A stretch of 64,000 nucleotides of DNA from Methylobacterium oryzae. GTDB taxonomy: Bacteria; Pseudomonadota; Alphaproteobacteria; Rhizobiales; Beijerinckiaceae. Positions within the stretch are counted from its first letter, which is position 1, and each line of letters begins with the position of its first letter. Under the pieces are notes generated by a model. That model saw nothing but the letters and a program-made list of their open reading frames with translations, had not been told where the DNA came from and ran no database searches. The DNA lies in the NCBI RefSeq assembly GCF_021398735.1, contig NZ_CP090349.1:5454001-5518000 (forward strand). Reading direction: 5' to 3'. Positions 35,001-42,859 of the stretch are shown here, piece by piece. Position numbers and translations under genes: made by a program.

Positions 35001-35210
35001 CTCGCCGACCACGTCGGGGTAGCGCCTCGCGTACCAGGCCGGGTCGAACAGGCCGGATTCCTTGACCGCGCGGACGAGGTCCGCCTGGCGGGGTTCGGTG
35101 CGGCGGCGGCCCTTGAGGCGCCGGGTCAGCGGGCGCGCGAGGGACTGCGCCGCGCCTGCGAGGCCGGCCTTCTCCGACGATCCGACGACGAACACATCTC
35201 GAAGGCGCAT
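32076..35210 (-). CDS. Large glycosyltransferase: eight repeats, RgpF-type domain, GT4-type domain
   Basis: Encodes 1,044 residues. About residues 48-365 hold eight tandem 36-42-residue units of the form LFDPxWYxxRYPDVxxxGxNPLxHYLxxG; unit 5 begins SGLFDAAFY and unit 8 RFDAPWYRARYP. Next comes a rhamnan-synthesis-F-like domain (ALFITHCPEGRIRGHV, SVYLRENSGFDFAAWAHVL, LYLANDSLVGPLD). The C-terminal domain is a GT4-like transferase (ILYAFDGSSYLARKNPHALIRAF, ASSHSSEGFGLTIAEAM). It should add or process sugars of a surface polysaccharide; rhamnose is only suggested by the RgpF match. The start at 35210 (MRLRDVFVVG) is conservative; the open frame extends 168 codons upstream. Confidence 0.85.
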   Translation of the reverse strand: MRLRDVFVVGSSEKAGLAGAAQSLARPLTRRLKGRRRTEPRQADLVRAVKESGLFDPAWYARRYPDVVGEGIDPAVHYAVHGGREGRWPHPLFHGDLYLDSVPGLRAEGTNPLLHYLDRGAAAGIRPNPLFDPDWYATRYLGGAEHRAWAFSDFLSRGDTDPSPQFDTAWYLSRYPDARAAGGNALSHFFETGRKQGYLRNPEEFAGLSRHVDLIRRSGLFDAAFYRERCPEAETSGLEPLEHYVMAGGYRRYAPHPLFDPDWYAAQSAAVRADSLNPLVHYLEHGAAEGLDPGPWFATRWYTETYLEDDAAGQNPLAHFLADGGRTTSPSPRFDAPWYRARYPKVAALGLNPLIDYVTTGLEAGRLTRRVPGAAVPEASDARLSCLKREPRRHGRTALFITHCPEGRIRGHVEPYLKAFAENGTDLVLIIAADQHKNAVPQAILDLCASVYLRENSGFDFAAWAHVLLEDTDLLDSETLYLANDSLVGPLDRDDFAGLLAKIDAFPEAVIGLADNFYYSHHLQSFFLALKRRCLSSYAFSHFLLSVANWPDKNAVITEYELTFSQRMRAAGLGMRSLFSAQNKHMSLVNDPRNNRTLFDWENMLSQGFPFVKRSLLGEHAAIGGAAVREAIAERGFDLDRLDVTYTYPGAKIWADLRRPRAPERPLRVAYVSPMNYANGLGVAARSYARALHRTPFALNVHPMERPFHVHARVAPAWQARTFSGPADVALVHFNGDSWHSLMSDRQRAIAAEARLKIGLFVWETSHVPGGWLPTVDGLDAIWAPTEFCAAIFRQITDIPVDVVPYVVENEAGEPVSAAAKANLRKAFAIDPSKRVILYAFDGSSYLARKNPHALIRAFRAAGLGQAGWQLVLKTKHVFDLPEEGKKLLDLVGTSGDVVVIDQPLSQNELGALFDLCAIYASSHSSEGFGLTIAEAMEMGKVVVATDYGGCRDFLDATCGFPVKAEVTALDQTYGPYLRGAEWGQVDEADLTRALNDAARAVTGGDAARIGAAARARIRERLSIGAVARAMEASLTRLLAAERS

Positions 35211-35546
35211 GGTCAGGTCCGGATACGCGGGAAGCCCGCAAAGCTGCCCACGCCGCGATCCGCGAGAGACATCAGAGGGTTCGGCCGGTCCGGCGGTCGC
35301 GGGTGAGGATCGCCCCGGCTTGGGCGCCTTCCTAAAGGTCCGGGTCGCCCACGCCAAGAGCGGGGCGGGATCGGCGTCCGACCCATCGCGGGCGGCTCCG
35401 GTCTCGGCGAGGGCGCCGGACGCCGCCAACGCGGCCGCGAACGGGCGTGCGGCGATCCCGACCTTGCCAGCCCGGCACCTGAAGCCCCACACTTGCGGGA
35501 TTGGCCGGCGGGTCCCGCGGGGCCCGGGCAGGAGATGGATATCGGC
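35211..35546. other. Divergent intergenic region
   Basis: No gene seen. This gap separates the minus-strand polysaccharide genes from the plus-strand MoxR operon and should contain both promoters. I recognise no operator or hairpin strong enough to name. Confidence 0.4.
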
Positions 35547-36551
35547 ATGACGCAGGGGATCAGCCCGGCCACCACCCTGGACGACGGCATCGTGGCGACG
35601 GCGGAGAGCTGCCTCGCCGATGTCGGCGCGGCGCGGGAGGCGATCCACGGGGTGATCTTCGGCCAGGAGAAAGTGGTCGATCTCGCACTCGTGACCATCC
35701 TGGCCGGCGGCCACGGCCTGCTGGTCGGCCTGCCGGGCCTCGCCAAGACCAAGCTGGTCGAGACGCTGGGCACGGTGCTGGGCCTCGACGCGCGGCGCGT
35801 TCAGTTCACGCCAGACCTGATGCCCTCCGACATCCTCGGCACCGAGATCCTAGAGGAGGACGCCGAGCGCCGCCGGGCCTTCCGGTTCGTGCAGGGGCCG
35901 GTCTTCACCCAGCTCCTGATGGCCGACGAGATCAACCGGGCGAGCCCGCGCACGCAGTCGGCGCTGCTGCAGGCCATGCAGGAGGGCCACGTCTCGGTGG
36001 CGGGCGCCCGCCACGACCTTCCGCGGCCGTTCCACGTGCTGGCGACCCAGAATCCGATCGAGCAGGAGGGCACCTATCCCCTGCCCGAGGCGCAGCTCGA
36101 CCGCTTCCTCCTGGAGATCGACGTCGGCTACCCCGACCGCGCCGCCGAGCGGCGGATCCTGATCGAGACCACCGGCGTGGACGAGGCGCGCCCGCGGGCC
36201 GTGATGTCCACCGAGCAGCTGCTCACCGCCCAGCGCCTCGTGCGCCGGCTGCCGGTGGGCGAGGCCGTGGTCGAGGCGATCCTCGACCTCGTCCGCGCCG
36301 CCCGGCCGGACAGCGGCGACGCCATCGTGAAGGACAAGCTCCTCTGGGGTCCCGGCCCCCGCGCCAGCCAGGCGCTGACGCTCGCCGCCCGCGCCCGGGC
36401 GCTGATCGAGGGCCGGGTCGCGCCGTCGGTGGCCGACGTGAAGGCGCTCGCCGAGCCGGTGCTCAAGCACCGGATGGCGCTGAGCTACACTGCCCGCGCC
36501 GACGGCGAGACCATCGAGGGCCTGATCGCCAAGCTCGCGGAGAAGCTCTGA
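35547..36551 (+). CDS. MoxR-family AAA+ ATPase
   Basis: Encodes 334 residues. Walker A GLPGLAKTKLVE (an atypical P-loop with Leu-Ala-Lys-Thr), VQFTPDLMPSDILGTEILEED, Walker B LLMADEINRASPRTQSALLQAM and QNPIEQEGTYPLPEAQLDRFLL are diagnostic. MoxR ATPases act as chaperones that help activate metal enzymes or mature periplasmic complexes with VWA-domain partners. AGGAG sits directly before an ATG at 35535, so the ATG 12 bases later is the likelier start. It leads a four-gene operon; two bases separate it from the DUF58 gene. Confidence 0.92.
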   Translation: MTQGISPATTLDDGIVATAESCLADVGAAREAIHGVIFGQEKVVDLALVTILAGGHGLLVGLPGLAKTKLVETLGTVLGLDARRVQFTPDLMPSDILGTEILEEDAERRRAFRFVQGPVFTQLLMADEINRASPRTQSALLQAMQEGHVSVAGARHDLPRPFHVLATQNPIEQEGTYPLPEAQLDRFLLEIDVGYPDRAAERRILIETTGVDEARPRAVMSTEQLLTAQRLVRRLPVGEAVVEAILDLVRAARPDSGDAIVKDKLLWGPGPRASQALTLAARARALIEGRVAPSVADVKALAEPVLKHRMALSYTARADGETIEGLIAKLAEKL

Positions 36552-36553
36552 CT

Positions 36554-37465
36554 TTGGTCGCGACGAACGCCCTCGACGCCGGCAGGCGCACCCCCGGCCG
36601 GCGCGAGAGCGAGGGCGCGACCGCCCTCTCCGACAAGATGCCCCGCCTCGTCCTGGAGGCGCGCCGCGTGTCGAGCCTGCTGGCCCACGGCCTCCACGGC
36701 CGCCGCCGCGCCGGGCCGGGCGAGAGCTTCTGGCAGTTCCGCCCCTTCGTCACCGGCGAGGCCGCGGCCCGCGTCGACTGGCGCCGCTCGGCCCGCGACG
36801 ACCGGCTCTACGTGCGCGAGCGCGAATGGGAGGCGGCCCACAACATCTGGCTGTGGATCGACCGCTCGGCCTCGATGGGCTTCGTTTCGGACCTCGCCTC
36901 GGCCCCGAAGATCGAGCGCGCGCTGATCCTAGGCCTCGCCCTGGCCGACGCCTTCGTGGAGGGCGGCGAGCGGGTGGGCCTGCTCGGCCTGACCCGCGCG
37001 AGCGCCTCCCGCGGGATCGTCGAGCGCCTGGCCCAGGCGCTCGTGGCCGACACGGCCGGCCTCACCCAGGACCTGCCGCCCCGGGCCAGCCCCGCCCGCT
37101 TCGACGAGGTGGTGCTGATCGGCGACTTCCTGACCGAGCCCGACCGGATCGCGGCCTCCATTCAGAGCCTCGCCGGCCGCGGCAGCCGCGGCCATCTCCT
37201 CATGGTGGCGGACCCGATCGAGGAGACCTTCCCGTTCACCGGCCAGGCCGTCCTGCACGATCTCGAGGGCGGCCTCAGCCTCGACATCGGCGACGCCGAC
37301 GCCTGGGGCGCGCGCTACCGGGCCCGGATCGCCGAGCACCGGGCCGCCCTCGCGTCCATCGCCCGCGGCCAGGGCTGGACGCTGACGATCCACCGCACGG
37401 ACCGGCCGGCGAGCGAGGCGGCCCTGCGGCTCGCCACGCTCATCGCCGCCCGCGGCACCGAGTGA
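36554..37465 (+). CDS. DUF58 domain protein
   Basis: Encodes 303 residues from TTG two bases after moxR. The DUF58 signature WQFRPFVTGEAAARVDWRRSARDDRLYVREREWE is spread over about residues 59-96; the next segment IWLWIDRSASMGF is a VWA-like strand with a partial metal-ion site (DxSxS: DRSAS). DUF58 proteins occur with MoxR in most bacteria and are thought to be its partner. Mostly soluble; probably associated with the inner membrane through neighbours. Confidence 0.88.
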   Translation: MVATNALDAGRRTPGRRESEGATALSDKMPRLVLEARRVSSLLAHGLHGRRRAGPGESFWQFRPFVTGEAAARVDWRRSARDDRLYVREREWEAAHNIWLWIDRSASMGFVSDLASAPKIERALILGLALADAFVEGGERVGLLGLTRASASRGIVERLAQALVADTAGLTQDLPPRASPARFDEVVLIGDFLTEPDRIAASIQSLAGRGSRGHLLMVADPIEETFPFTGQAVLHDLEGGLSLDIGDADAWGARYRARIAEHRAALASIARGQGWTLTIHRTDRPASEAALRLATLIAARGTE

Positions 37466-37472
37466 GGCCGCC

Positions 37473-40292
37473 ATGCTGGGTCTGACCTTCGCGGCGCCGC
37501 TGGCGCTCGCCGCCCTGATCGGCCTGCCGGCCCTGTGGTTCCTGCTGCGGGTGACCCCGCCGCGCCCGCGCCGGATCAACTTCCCGCCGCTGAAGCTCGT
37601 CGCCGACCTGATCCCGCAGCGGCAGACCCCGGCGCGCACGCCGCCCTGGCTGCTGATCCTCCGGCTCCTGATCGCCGCCGCCCTGATCCTCGCGGTGGCC
37701 GGCCCGGTCTGGAACGCCGGTGGCGTGGGGGCCGGGGGCGGCCGCAGCGCGCTCCTCGTGCTCCTCGACAACGGCTTCCCGGCCGCCCACGACTGGCGCG
37801 ACCGCCTGCGCGTCGCCACCGACGCGGTGGAGGGCGCCGCCCGCGACGGACGGCCCGTCGCAGTGATCGGCCTCGCCGACGCCCCCGCGGCCTTCGAGGC
37901 GAAGACGCCGGCCGCCGCCCTGGAGCGGCTGCGCGCGCTCGCGCCGCGGCCGATCCTCCCCGCCCGCGACGCGCATCTCCCGACGATCGAGACCTTCCTC
38001 GACAAGAACCGGGGCGCCGGCCTCGTCTGGATCAGCGACGGCGTCGCCGGCGCGAGCGACACGCGCTTCGCCAAGGGGCTGGCCGACCTCGCGGGCGACA
38101 GGGGCGCGGCCCTCACGGTGCTGCGGGCCGACAGGCCGCCGGCCCTCGCCCTGACCGCCACCGAGAACGCCGGCAAGCTCGTGACCCACGCCCTGCGGGC
38201 GGCGCCGAACGGGCGCGACGCGGGCGTGATCCGGGCGCTCGACCAGAAGGGCCTGCCGCTCGCCGAGCGCGACTTCGCCTTCGCGGCCGACGCCACCGAG
38301 GCGGACGCGACCTTCGAGATGCCGGTGGAGCTGCGCAACAGCATCAGCCGGCTGGAGATCGCGGGCGAGCGCTCGGCCGGCGCCGTGGTGCTGCAGGACG
38401 AGCGCGGCAAGCGCCGCCGGGTCGGACTCGTGTTCGGCGGCACCCTCGACCAGGCGCAGCCGCTCCTGGCGCCGACCTACTACCTGTCGCGGGCGCTCCA
38501 GCCCTTCGCGGACGTGCAGGAGCCGCGGGGCGCCAAGGGCACGGCGGACTCGATCAACCAGCTTCTCGACAATCAGGTCTCGGTCCTCGTGCTGGCCGAT
38601 GTCGGCGCGCTCGACGAGAAGACCACCGCGCGGATCGAGAGCTTCGTGAAGGACGGCGGGATGCTGCTGCGCTTCGCCGGCCCGCGGCTCGCCGCCGGCA
38701 ACGATCCGCTGGTGCCGGTGCGGCTGCGCCGGGGCGGCCGGACGCTCGGCGGCACGCTCTCCTGGGACAGCCCCAAGACCCTGGCACCGTTCCCGCCCGA
38801 GAGCCCGTTCGCGGGCCTGACGCCGCCGGCCGATATCGGCGTGCGCCGCCAGATCCTCGCCGAGCCGGACGGCGACCTGCCGAACCGGACCTGGGCGTCG
38901 CTCCAGGACGGCACGCCGATCGTCACCGCGCAGAAGCGCGGCCAGGGCACGATCGTCCTGTTCCACGTGACCGCCGACACGACGTGGTCGAACCTCCCGC
39001 TGTCCGGCCTGTTCATCGACATGCTCCGGCGCGTCGTGGCGCTGGCCGGCGCTTCCGCGCCGGTCCAGGGCGATGCCGCCCGGGCCGCCCCCCCGGTGCT
39101 CGCGCCGCGGGTGACTCTGGACGGGTTCGGCGCGCTGGGCTCGCCGCCGGCCTCGGCCACAGCGGTGTCGGCCGACTACGCCGACCGGGCGAACCTCGAA
39201 CATCCGCCGGGCTTCTACGGCCCGCCGGACGGAGGCATCAGCGTGAACGCCCTGAAACCGGATGACCGGCTGAAGCCCCTCGACACCGCCGCGCTCGAGG
39301 GCGCCCGGTTCGGATCCCTCGCCGGCGCCGAGACCCTGGACCTGCGGCCGAGCCTGTTCACCCTGGCGCTGCTGCTGCTGGCGCTCGACACCCTGGCGGG
39401 GCTGTGGCTCGGCGGCTTCCTGCGCCGCGGCGGTCTGGCGGCCCGCCTGCGCGGCCGTCCGGCCGTGCTGGCCCTCGCCGGCCTCGTCCTGCTCGCCGCC
39501 CTGCCGGCGCGCCCGGTCCGCGCGGAGGAGCCGCCGGCCAACCGGCCGAACGGCATCGAATCGGCGCTGGTCACGCGCCTCGCCTACGTGATCACGGGCG
39601 ACGCCGCCGTCGACGAGGCGAGCCGCACCGGCCTCACCGGCCTGACCCAGATGCTGGCCGCGCGCACCGCGCTGGAGCCGGGCGAGCCGGCCGGGATCGA
39701 CCCGGCGAAGGACGAGCTGGCCTTCTACCCGCTGATCTACTGGCCGATCGCCCCGAACCGGCCGCAGCCCTCGGACGTCGCGATCCGCAAGATCGACGCG
39801 TTCATGCGCAACGGCGGCACGGTCCTGTTCGACACCCGCGACGCGCTCACCGCCCGGCCGGGCGGGCCGCCCACCCCGGAAGGAGCCTATCTCCGGAAGA
39901 TGCTGGCGACGCTCGAGGTGCCGGAACTGGAGCCGGTGCCCCTCGACCACGTGCTGACCAAGGCCTTCTACCTCGTGGACAGCTTCCCCGGCCGCTACGC
40001 CACGGGCCAGACCTGGGTGGAGGCGCTGCCGCCCGCCGCCGAGGGCGCCGAGCGCCGCCCGGCCCGCGCCGGCGATGGCGTGAGCCCGATCATCATCACC
40101 GGCAACGACCTCGCCGCCGCCTGGGCGGTGGGGCGCCGGGGCGAGCCGCTCTACCCGGTCGTGGGCGGCGACCAGCGCCAGCGCGAGATGGCATTCCGCG
40201 GCGGCGTGAACATCGTGATGTACACGCTCACCGGCAACTACAAGGCGGACCAGGTCCACGTGCCCGCGCTGCTGGAGCGGCTGGGGCAGTGA
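37473..40292 (+). CDS. DUF4159 domain membrane protein (BatA-like N-terminus)
   Basis: Encodes 939 residues. The first about 80 residues form two membrane helices of the aerotolerance-regulator type (LPALWFLLRVTPPRPRRINFPPL; LILRLLIAAALILAV). A VWA-like region follows (SALLVLLDNGFPAAHDW), then a GATase-like periplasmic part, two more hydrophobic segments (near residues 628-678), and the C-terminal DUF4159 domain (LVTRLAYVITG, YPLIYWPIAPN, GGTVLFDTRDA). It is seven bases after the DUF58 gene. Function is unknown; genetic linkage to MoxR suggests membrane complex maturation. Confidence 0.88.
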   Translation: MLGLTFAAPLALAALIGLPALWFLLRVTPPRPRRINFPPLKLVADLIPQRQTPARTPPWLLILRLLIAAALILAVAGPVWNAGGVGAGGGRSALLVLLDNGFPAAHDWRDRLRVATDAVEGAARDGRPVAVIGLADAPAAFEAKTPAAALERLRALAPRPILPARDAHLPTIETFLDKNRGAGLVWISDGVAGASDTRFAKGLADLAGDRGAALTVLRADRPPALALTATENAGKLVTHALRAAPNGRDAGVIRALDQKGLPLAERDFAFAADATEADATFEMPVELRNSISRLEIAGERSAGAVVLQDERGKRRRVGLVFGGTLDQAQPLLAPTYYLSRALQPFADVQEPRGAKGTADSINQLLDNQVSVLVLADVGALDEKTTARIESFVKDGGMLLRFAGPRLAAGNDPLVPVRLRRGGRTLGGTLSWDSPKTLAPFPPESPFAGLTPPADIGVRRQILAEPDGDLPNRTWASLQDGTPIVTAQKRGQGTIVLFHVTADTTWSNLPLSGLFIDMLRRVVALAGASAPVQGDAARAAPPVLAPRVTLDGFGALGSPPASATAVSADYADRANLEHPPGFYGPPDGGISVNALKPDDRLKPLDTAALEGARFGSLAGAETLDLRPSLFTLALLLLALDTLAGLWLGGFLRRGGLAARLRGRPAVLALAGLVLLAALPARPVRAEEPPANRPNGIESALVTRLAYVITGDAAVDEASRTGLTGLTQMLAARTALEPGEPAGIDPAKDELAFYPLIYWPIAPNRPQPSDVAIRKIDAFMRNGGTVLFDTRDALTARPGGPPTPEGAYLRKMLATLEVPELEPVPLDHVLTKAFYLVDSFPGRYATGQTWVEALPPAAEGAERRPARAGDGVSPIIITGNDLAAAWAVGRRGEPLYPVVGGDQRQREMAFRGGVNIVMYTLTGNYKADQVHVPALLERLGQ

Positions 40293-40395
40293 TGGGTTCG
40301 GACACACGGCGCGCGGCCGCCTTCCCTCCCTCCTCTGCATGCCTGCAGATTCGAAGCGCGCGCGCGGCGCCGCGTCGGCAGGACGGGGCGCGGGT

Positions 40396-40430
40396 CCCCT
40401 CTTCCGTGCGGGAGAGGGACACGGTGAGGG
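40396..40430 (+). repeat. CTCYCCCG-type palindromic repeat, copy 1
   Basis: CCCCTCTTCCGTGCGGGAG continues as AGGGACACGGTGAGGG. It is the inverse of the element at 40501-40534. Confidence 0.75.
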
Positions 40431-40500
40431 GCCAGATCTCCCCGGACGCGGCGCTCCCTGCCGGCACATCGACGGCGTGCTCGAGCCTGTACCTTCCCGA

Positions 40501-40534
40501 CCCTCACCCCAGCCCTCTCCCGCGCGGGAGAAGG
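40501..40534 (-). repeat. CTCYCCCG-type palindromic repeat, copy 2
   Basis: Begins CCCTCACCCCAGCCCTCT and continues CCCGCGCGGGAGAAGG. It contains the perfect palindrome CTCCCGCGCGGGAG. Elements of this kind are common interspersed repeats in Proteobacteria. Confidence 0.75.
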
Positions 40535-40626
40535 AGCCCGTCGCGCCTGCCCGCGCCGCCGCGTGAGCGTGGCGGTTCATGGAATGAGGCGCGGCGCCGC
40601 CTCACGGATCCGGAGCGCTCCGCCCC

Positions 40627-42708
40627 ATGCTGAGCCTCAGCTTCACCCCGCTCCTGCCCTGGCCGGCCATCGCCGTCCTCGGAGCGATCGTCGCCGTCCT
40701 GGCGGTGTTCGCCGTCCTGGCCCGGGGCCGCACCGCGCTGCTGCGCGTCCTCGTCCTCGCCCTGGTCCTGGCGGCGCTCACCAACCCCGCGCTGGTGCGC
40801 GAGGACCGGGAGCCCGTGAAGGACGTGGCCGCCATCGTGGTCGACCGGTCCGGGTCCCAGCAGCTCGGCGACCGGCCGCAGATGACCGACGCGGTCCGCG
40901 CCGAGCTGCAGCGCCGGTTCGGCGCGCTCACCGACATCGAGCCGCGCTTCATCGACGTGCCGGATTCCAAGGACGGCGACGACGGCACCAAGCTGTTCAC
41001 GGCCCTGAGTCAGGCGCTCGCCGACGTGCCGCCGGAACGCCTCGCCGGGATCGTGATGCTCACCGACGGCGTGGTGCACGACGTCCCCGCCTCCCTGGCC
41101 CAGCTCGGCATCAAGGCGCCGCTCCACGTCCTCGTCACCGGTCACCCGGACGAGCGCGACCGGCAGATCAAGCTCCTGGAGGCGCCGCGCTTCGGCATCG
41201 TCGGCAAGGACCTGACGATCCGCGCCGAGGTCATGGAGCGCGGCGGGACCGGCCACGCCGTCGTCACGGTGCGCCGCGACGGCGAGGAGATCGGCCGGCG
41301 GGACGTCGCCACCGACAAGCCGTTCGCTCTGAACCTGCGCATCGAGCACGGCGGCCCGAACGTGGTGGAGATCGAGGTCGAGCCGCTGCCGGGCGAGCTC
41401 ACCACGGTCAACAACCGGGCGGTCCTGCCGATCGAGGGCATCCGCGAGAAGCTCCGGGTGCTGCTCGTCTCCGGCGAGCCGCACCAGGGCGAGCGCACGT
41501 GGCGCAACCTCCTGAAGTCGGACGCCAACGTCGACCTCGTCCACTTCACCATCCTGCGGCCGCCGGAGAAGCAGGACGGCACGCCGATCTCGGAACTCTC
41601 CCTGATCGCCTTCCCGACGCGCGAGCTGTTCGTCCAGAAGATCAAGGACTTCGACCTGATCATCTTCGACCGCTACGCCAACCAGAGCGTGCTGCCGCAG
41701 GCCTATTTCGACAACATCGTCCGCTACGTCCGCGAGGGCGGCGCCCTGCTGATCGCCGCCGGCCCCGAATTCGCCGGACCGGCCAGCCTCGCCCGCACGC
41801 GGCTCGCCGGCATCCTGCCCGGCGACCCCGACGGCCGGGTCGTCGAGAAGCCCTACAAGGCGACGCCGACGCAGGTCGGCCAGCGCCACCCGGTGACCCG
41901 CGCCCTGCCGGGCTCGGACGCGAACCCGCCCGCCTGGGGCGACTGGCTGCGCATCGTCGAGGCCCGGACCCGGCCGGGGATCCAGCCGATCCTGTCGGGG
42001 GCCGAGGGCCTGCCGCTGCTCGCGCTGTCGCGCGAGGACAAGGGCCGCGTCGCCCTGCTCCTGTCCGACCACGCCTGGCTCTGGGCGCGGGGCTACCAGG
42101 AGGGCGGCCCCTATCTCGACCTGCTGCGCCGCCTCGGCCACTGGCTGATGAAGGAGCCGGCCCTGGAGGAGGAGGCGCTGCGCGCCCAGACCACCGGGCG
42201 CGGCCGCGAGGTGCGGGTCGAGCGCCAGACGATGGCGGACCAGGCCGAGCCGGTCACAGTGACGGGCCCCACCGGCAAGGTGACGACGCTGACGCTCAAG
42301 CCCCAGGAGCCCGGCCTGTTCACCGCGACCTTCGACGCGGAGACCCTGGGCCTGCACACCCTGCGGTCGGGCAACCTCGTGGCCTTCGTCAGCGTCGGGC
42401 CGGCCAACCCGCGCGAGCTCGCCGACGTGTTCAGCGACACTGAGCGCCTGAAGGCCGCGGCCGACGGGTCGGGCGGCTCGGTCCGCCGGGTCGCCGAGTC
42501 GGGCGGCATCCAGGTGCCGCGCCTCGCGCTGGTGCGCGGCGGCCGCCTCGCCGGCAGCGACTGGATCGGCTTCCGGCCGAGCGACAGCGCCAACATCCGC
42601 GGCGTCGAGGTCTACCCGCTGGCGCTCGGCCTCGCGGCGCTGGCCACGCTGGCGGCCGCCCTTCTCGCCATGTGGCTGGTCGAGGGCCGGCGGGGGCGGG
42701 CGGCGTGA
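40627..42708 (+). CDS. Large membrane protein with VWA/GATase-like periplasmic domain
   Basis: Encodes 693 residues. Two N-terminal helices (LPWPAIAVLGAIVAVLAV-like and LLRVLVLALVLAALTNPAL) and one at the C-terminus (LALGLAALATLAAALLAMWLVEG) frame a long periplasmic region. It contains a VWA-like start (VAAIVVDRSGSQQLGD), a metal-site-like run, and a class I glutamine-amidotransferase-like fold (LLIAAGPEFAGPAS) lacking an obvious catalytic Cys. This is the usual fourth member of MoxR-DUF58-DUF4159 clusters in Hyphomicrobiales; function unknown. Confidence 0.82.
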   Translation: MLSLSFTPLLPWPAIAVLGAIVAVLAVFAVLARGRTALLRVLVLALVLAALTNPALVREDREPVKDVAAIVVDRSGSQQLGDRPQMTDAVRAELQRRFGALTDIEPRFIDVPDSKDGDDGTKLFTALSQALADVPPERLAGIVMLTDGVVHDVPASLAQLGIKAPLHVLVTGHPDERDRQIKLLEAPRFGIVGKDLTIRAEVMERGGTGHAVVTVRRDGEEIGRRDVATDKPFALNLRIEHGGPNVVEIEVEPLPGELTTVNNRAVLPIEGIREKLRVLLVSGEPHQGERTWRNLLKSDANVDLVHFTILRPPEKQDGTPISELSLIAFPTRELFVQKIKDFDLIIFDRYANQSVLPQAYFDNIVRYVREGGALLIAAGPEFAGPASLARTRLAGILPGDPDGRVVEKPYKATPTQVGQRHPVTRALPGSDANPPAWGDWLRIVEARTRPGIQPILSGAEGLPLLALSREDKGRVALLLSDHAWLWARGYQEGGPYLDLLRRLGHWLMKEPALEEEALRAQTTGRGREVRVERQTMADQAEPVTVTGPTGKVTTLTLKPQEPGLFTATFDAETLGLHTLRSGNLVAFVSVGPANPRELADVFSDTERLKAAADGSGGSVRRVAESGGIQVPRLALVRGGRLAGSDWIGFRPSDSANIRGVEVYPLALGLAALATLAAALLAMWLVEGRRGRAA

Positions 42709-42859
42709 CGCGGACTTGCGGCTGGGCGCGCCTTCGGCCCCGCGCGGCCCTGTGCGCTCCCGCATGGTCGACGGGCGGCGGTCCGCGTCCTATGACCCCC
42801 TGACATGTCGAGAGAGTCCGCGTCCGGCGCGGGCTCGAACCAACGGAGACAGCCTGCCC

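Larger units (their letters stand above)
40293..40626. other. Gap inside MoxR operon with paired palindromic repeats
   Basis: No gene seen. The 334 bases hold two copies, in opposite orientation, of a CTCTCCCGCGCGGGAGA-type element, listed separately. The gap between otherwise tightly packed genes suggests insertion of these repeats. Confidence 0.6.

Noticed and set aside
32076..35714. Extended 1,212-codon version of the large glycosyltransferase
   Set aside because: The extra 168 codons are Ala/Arg-rich with no domain and run into the divergent promoter gap; MRLRDVF at 35210 is the natural start.
37440..40580. Minus-strand open frame of about 1,046 codons
   Set aside because: Antisense to the DUF4159 gene with no recognisable domain and no ribosome binding site.
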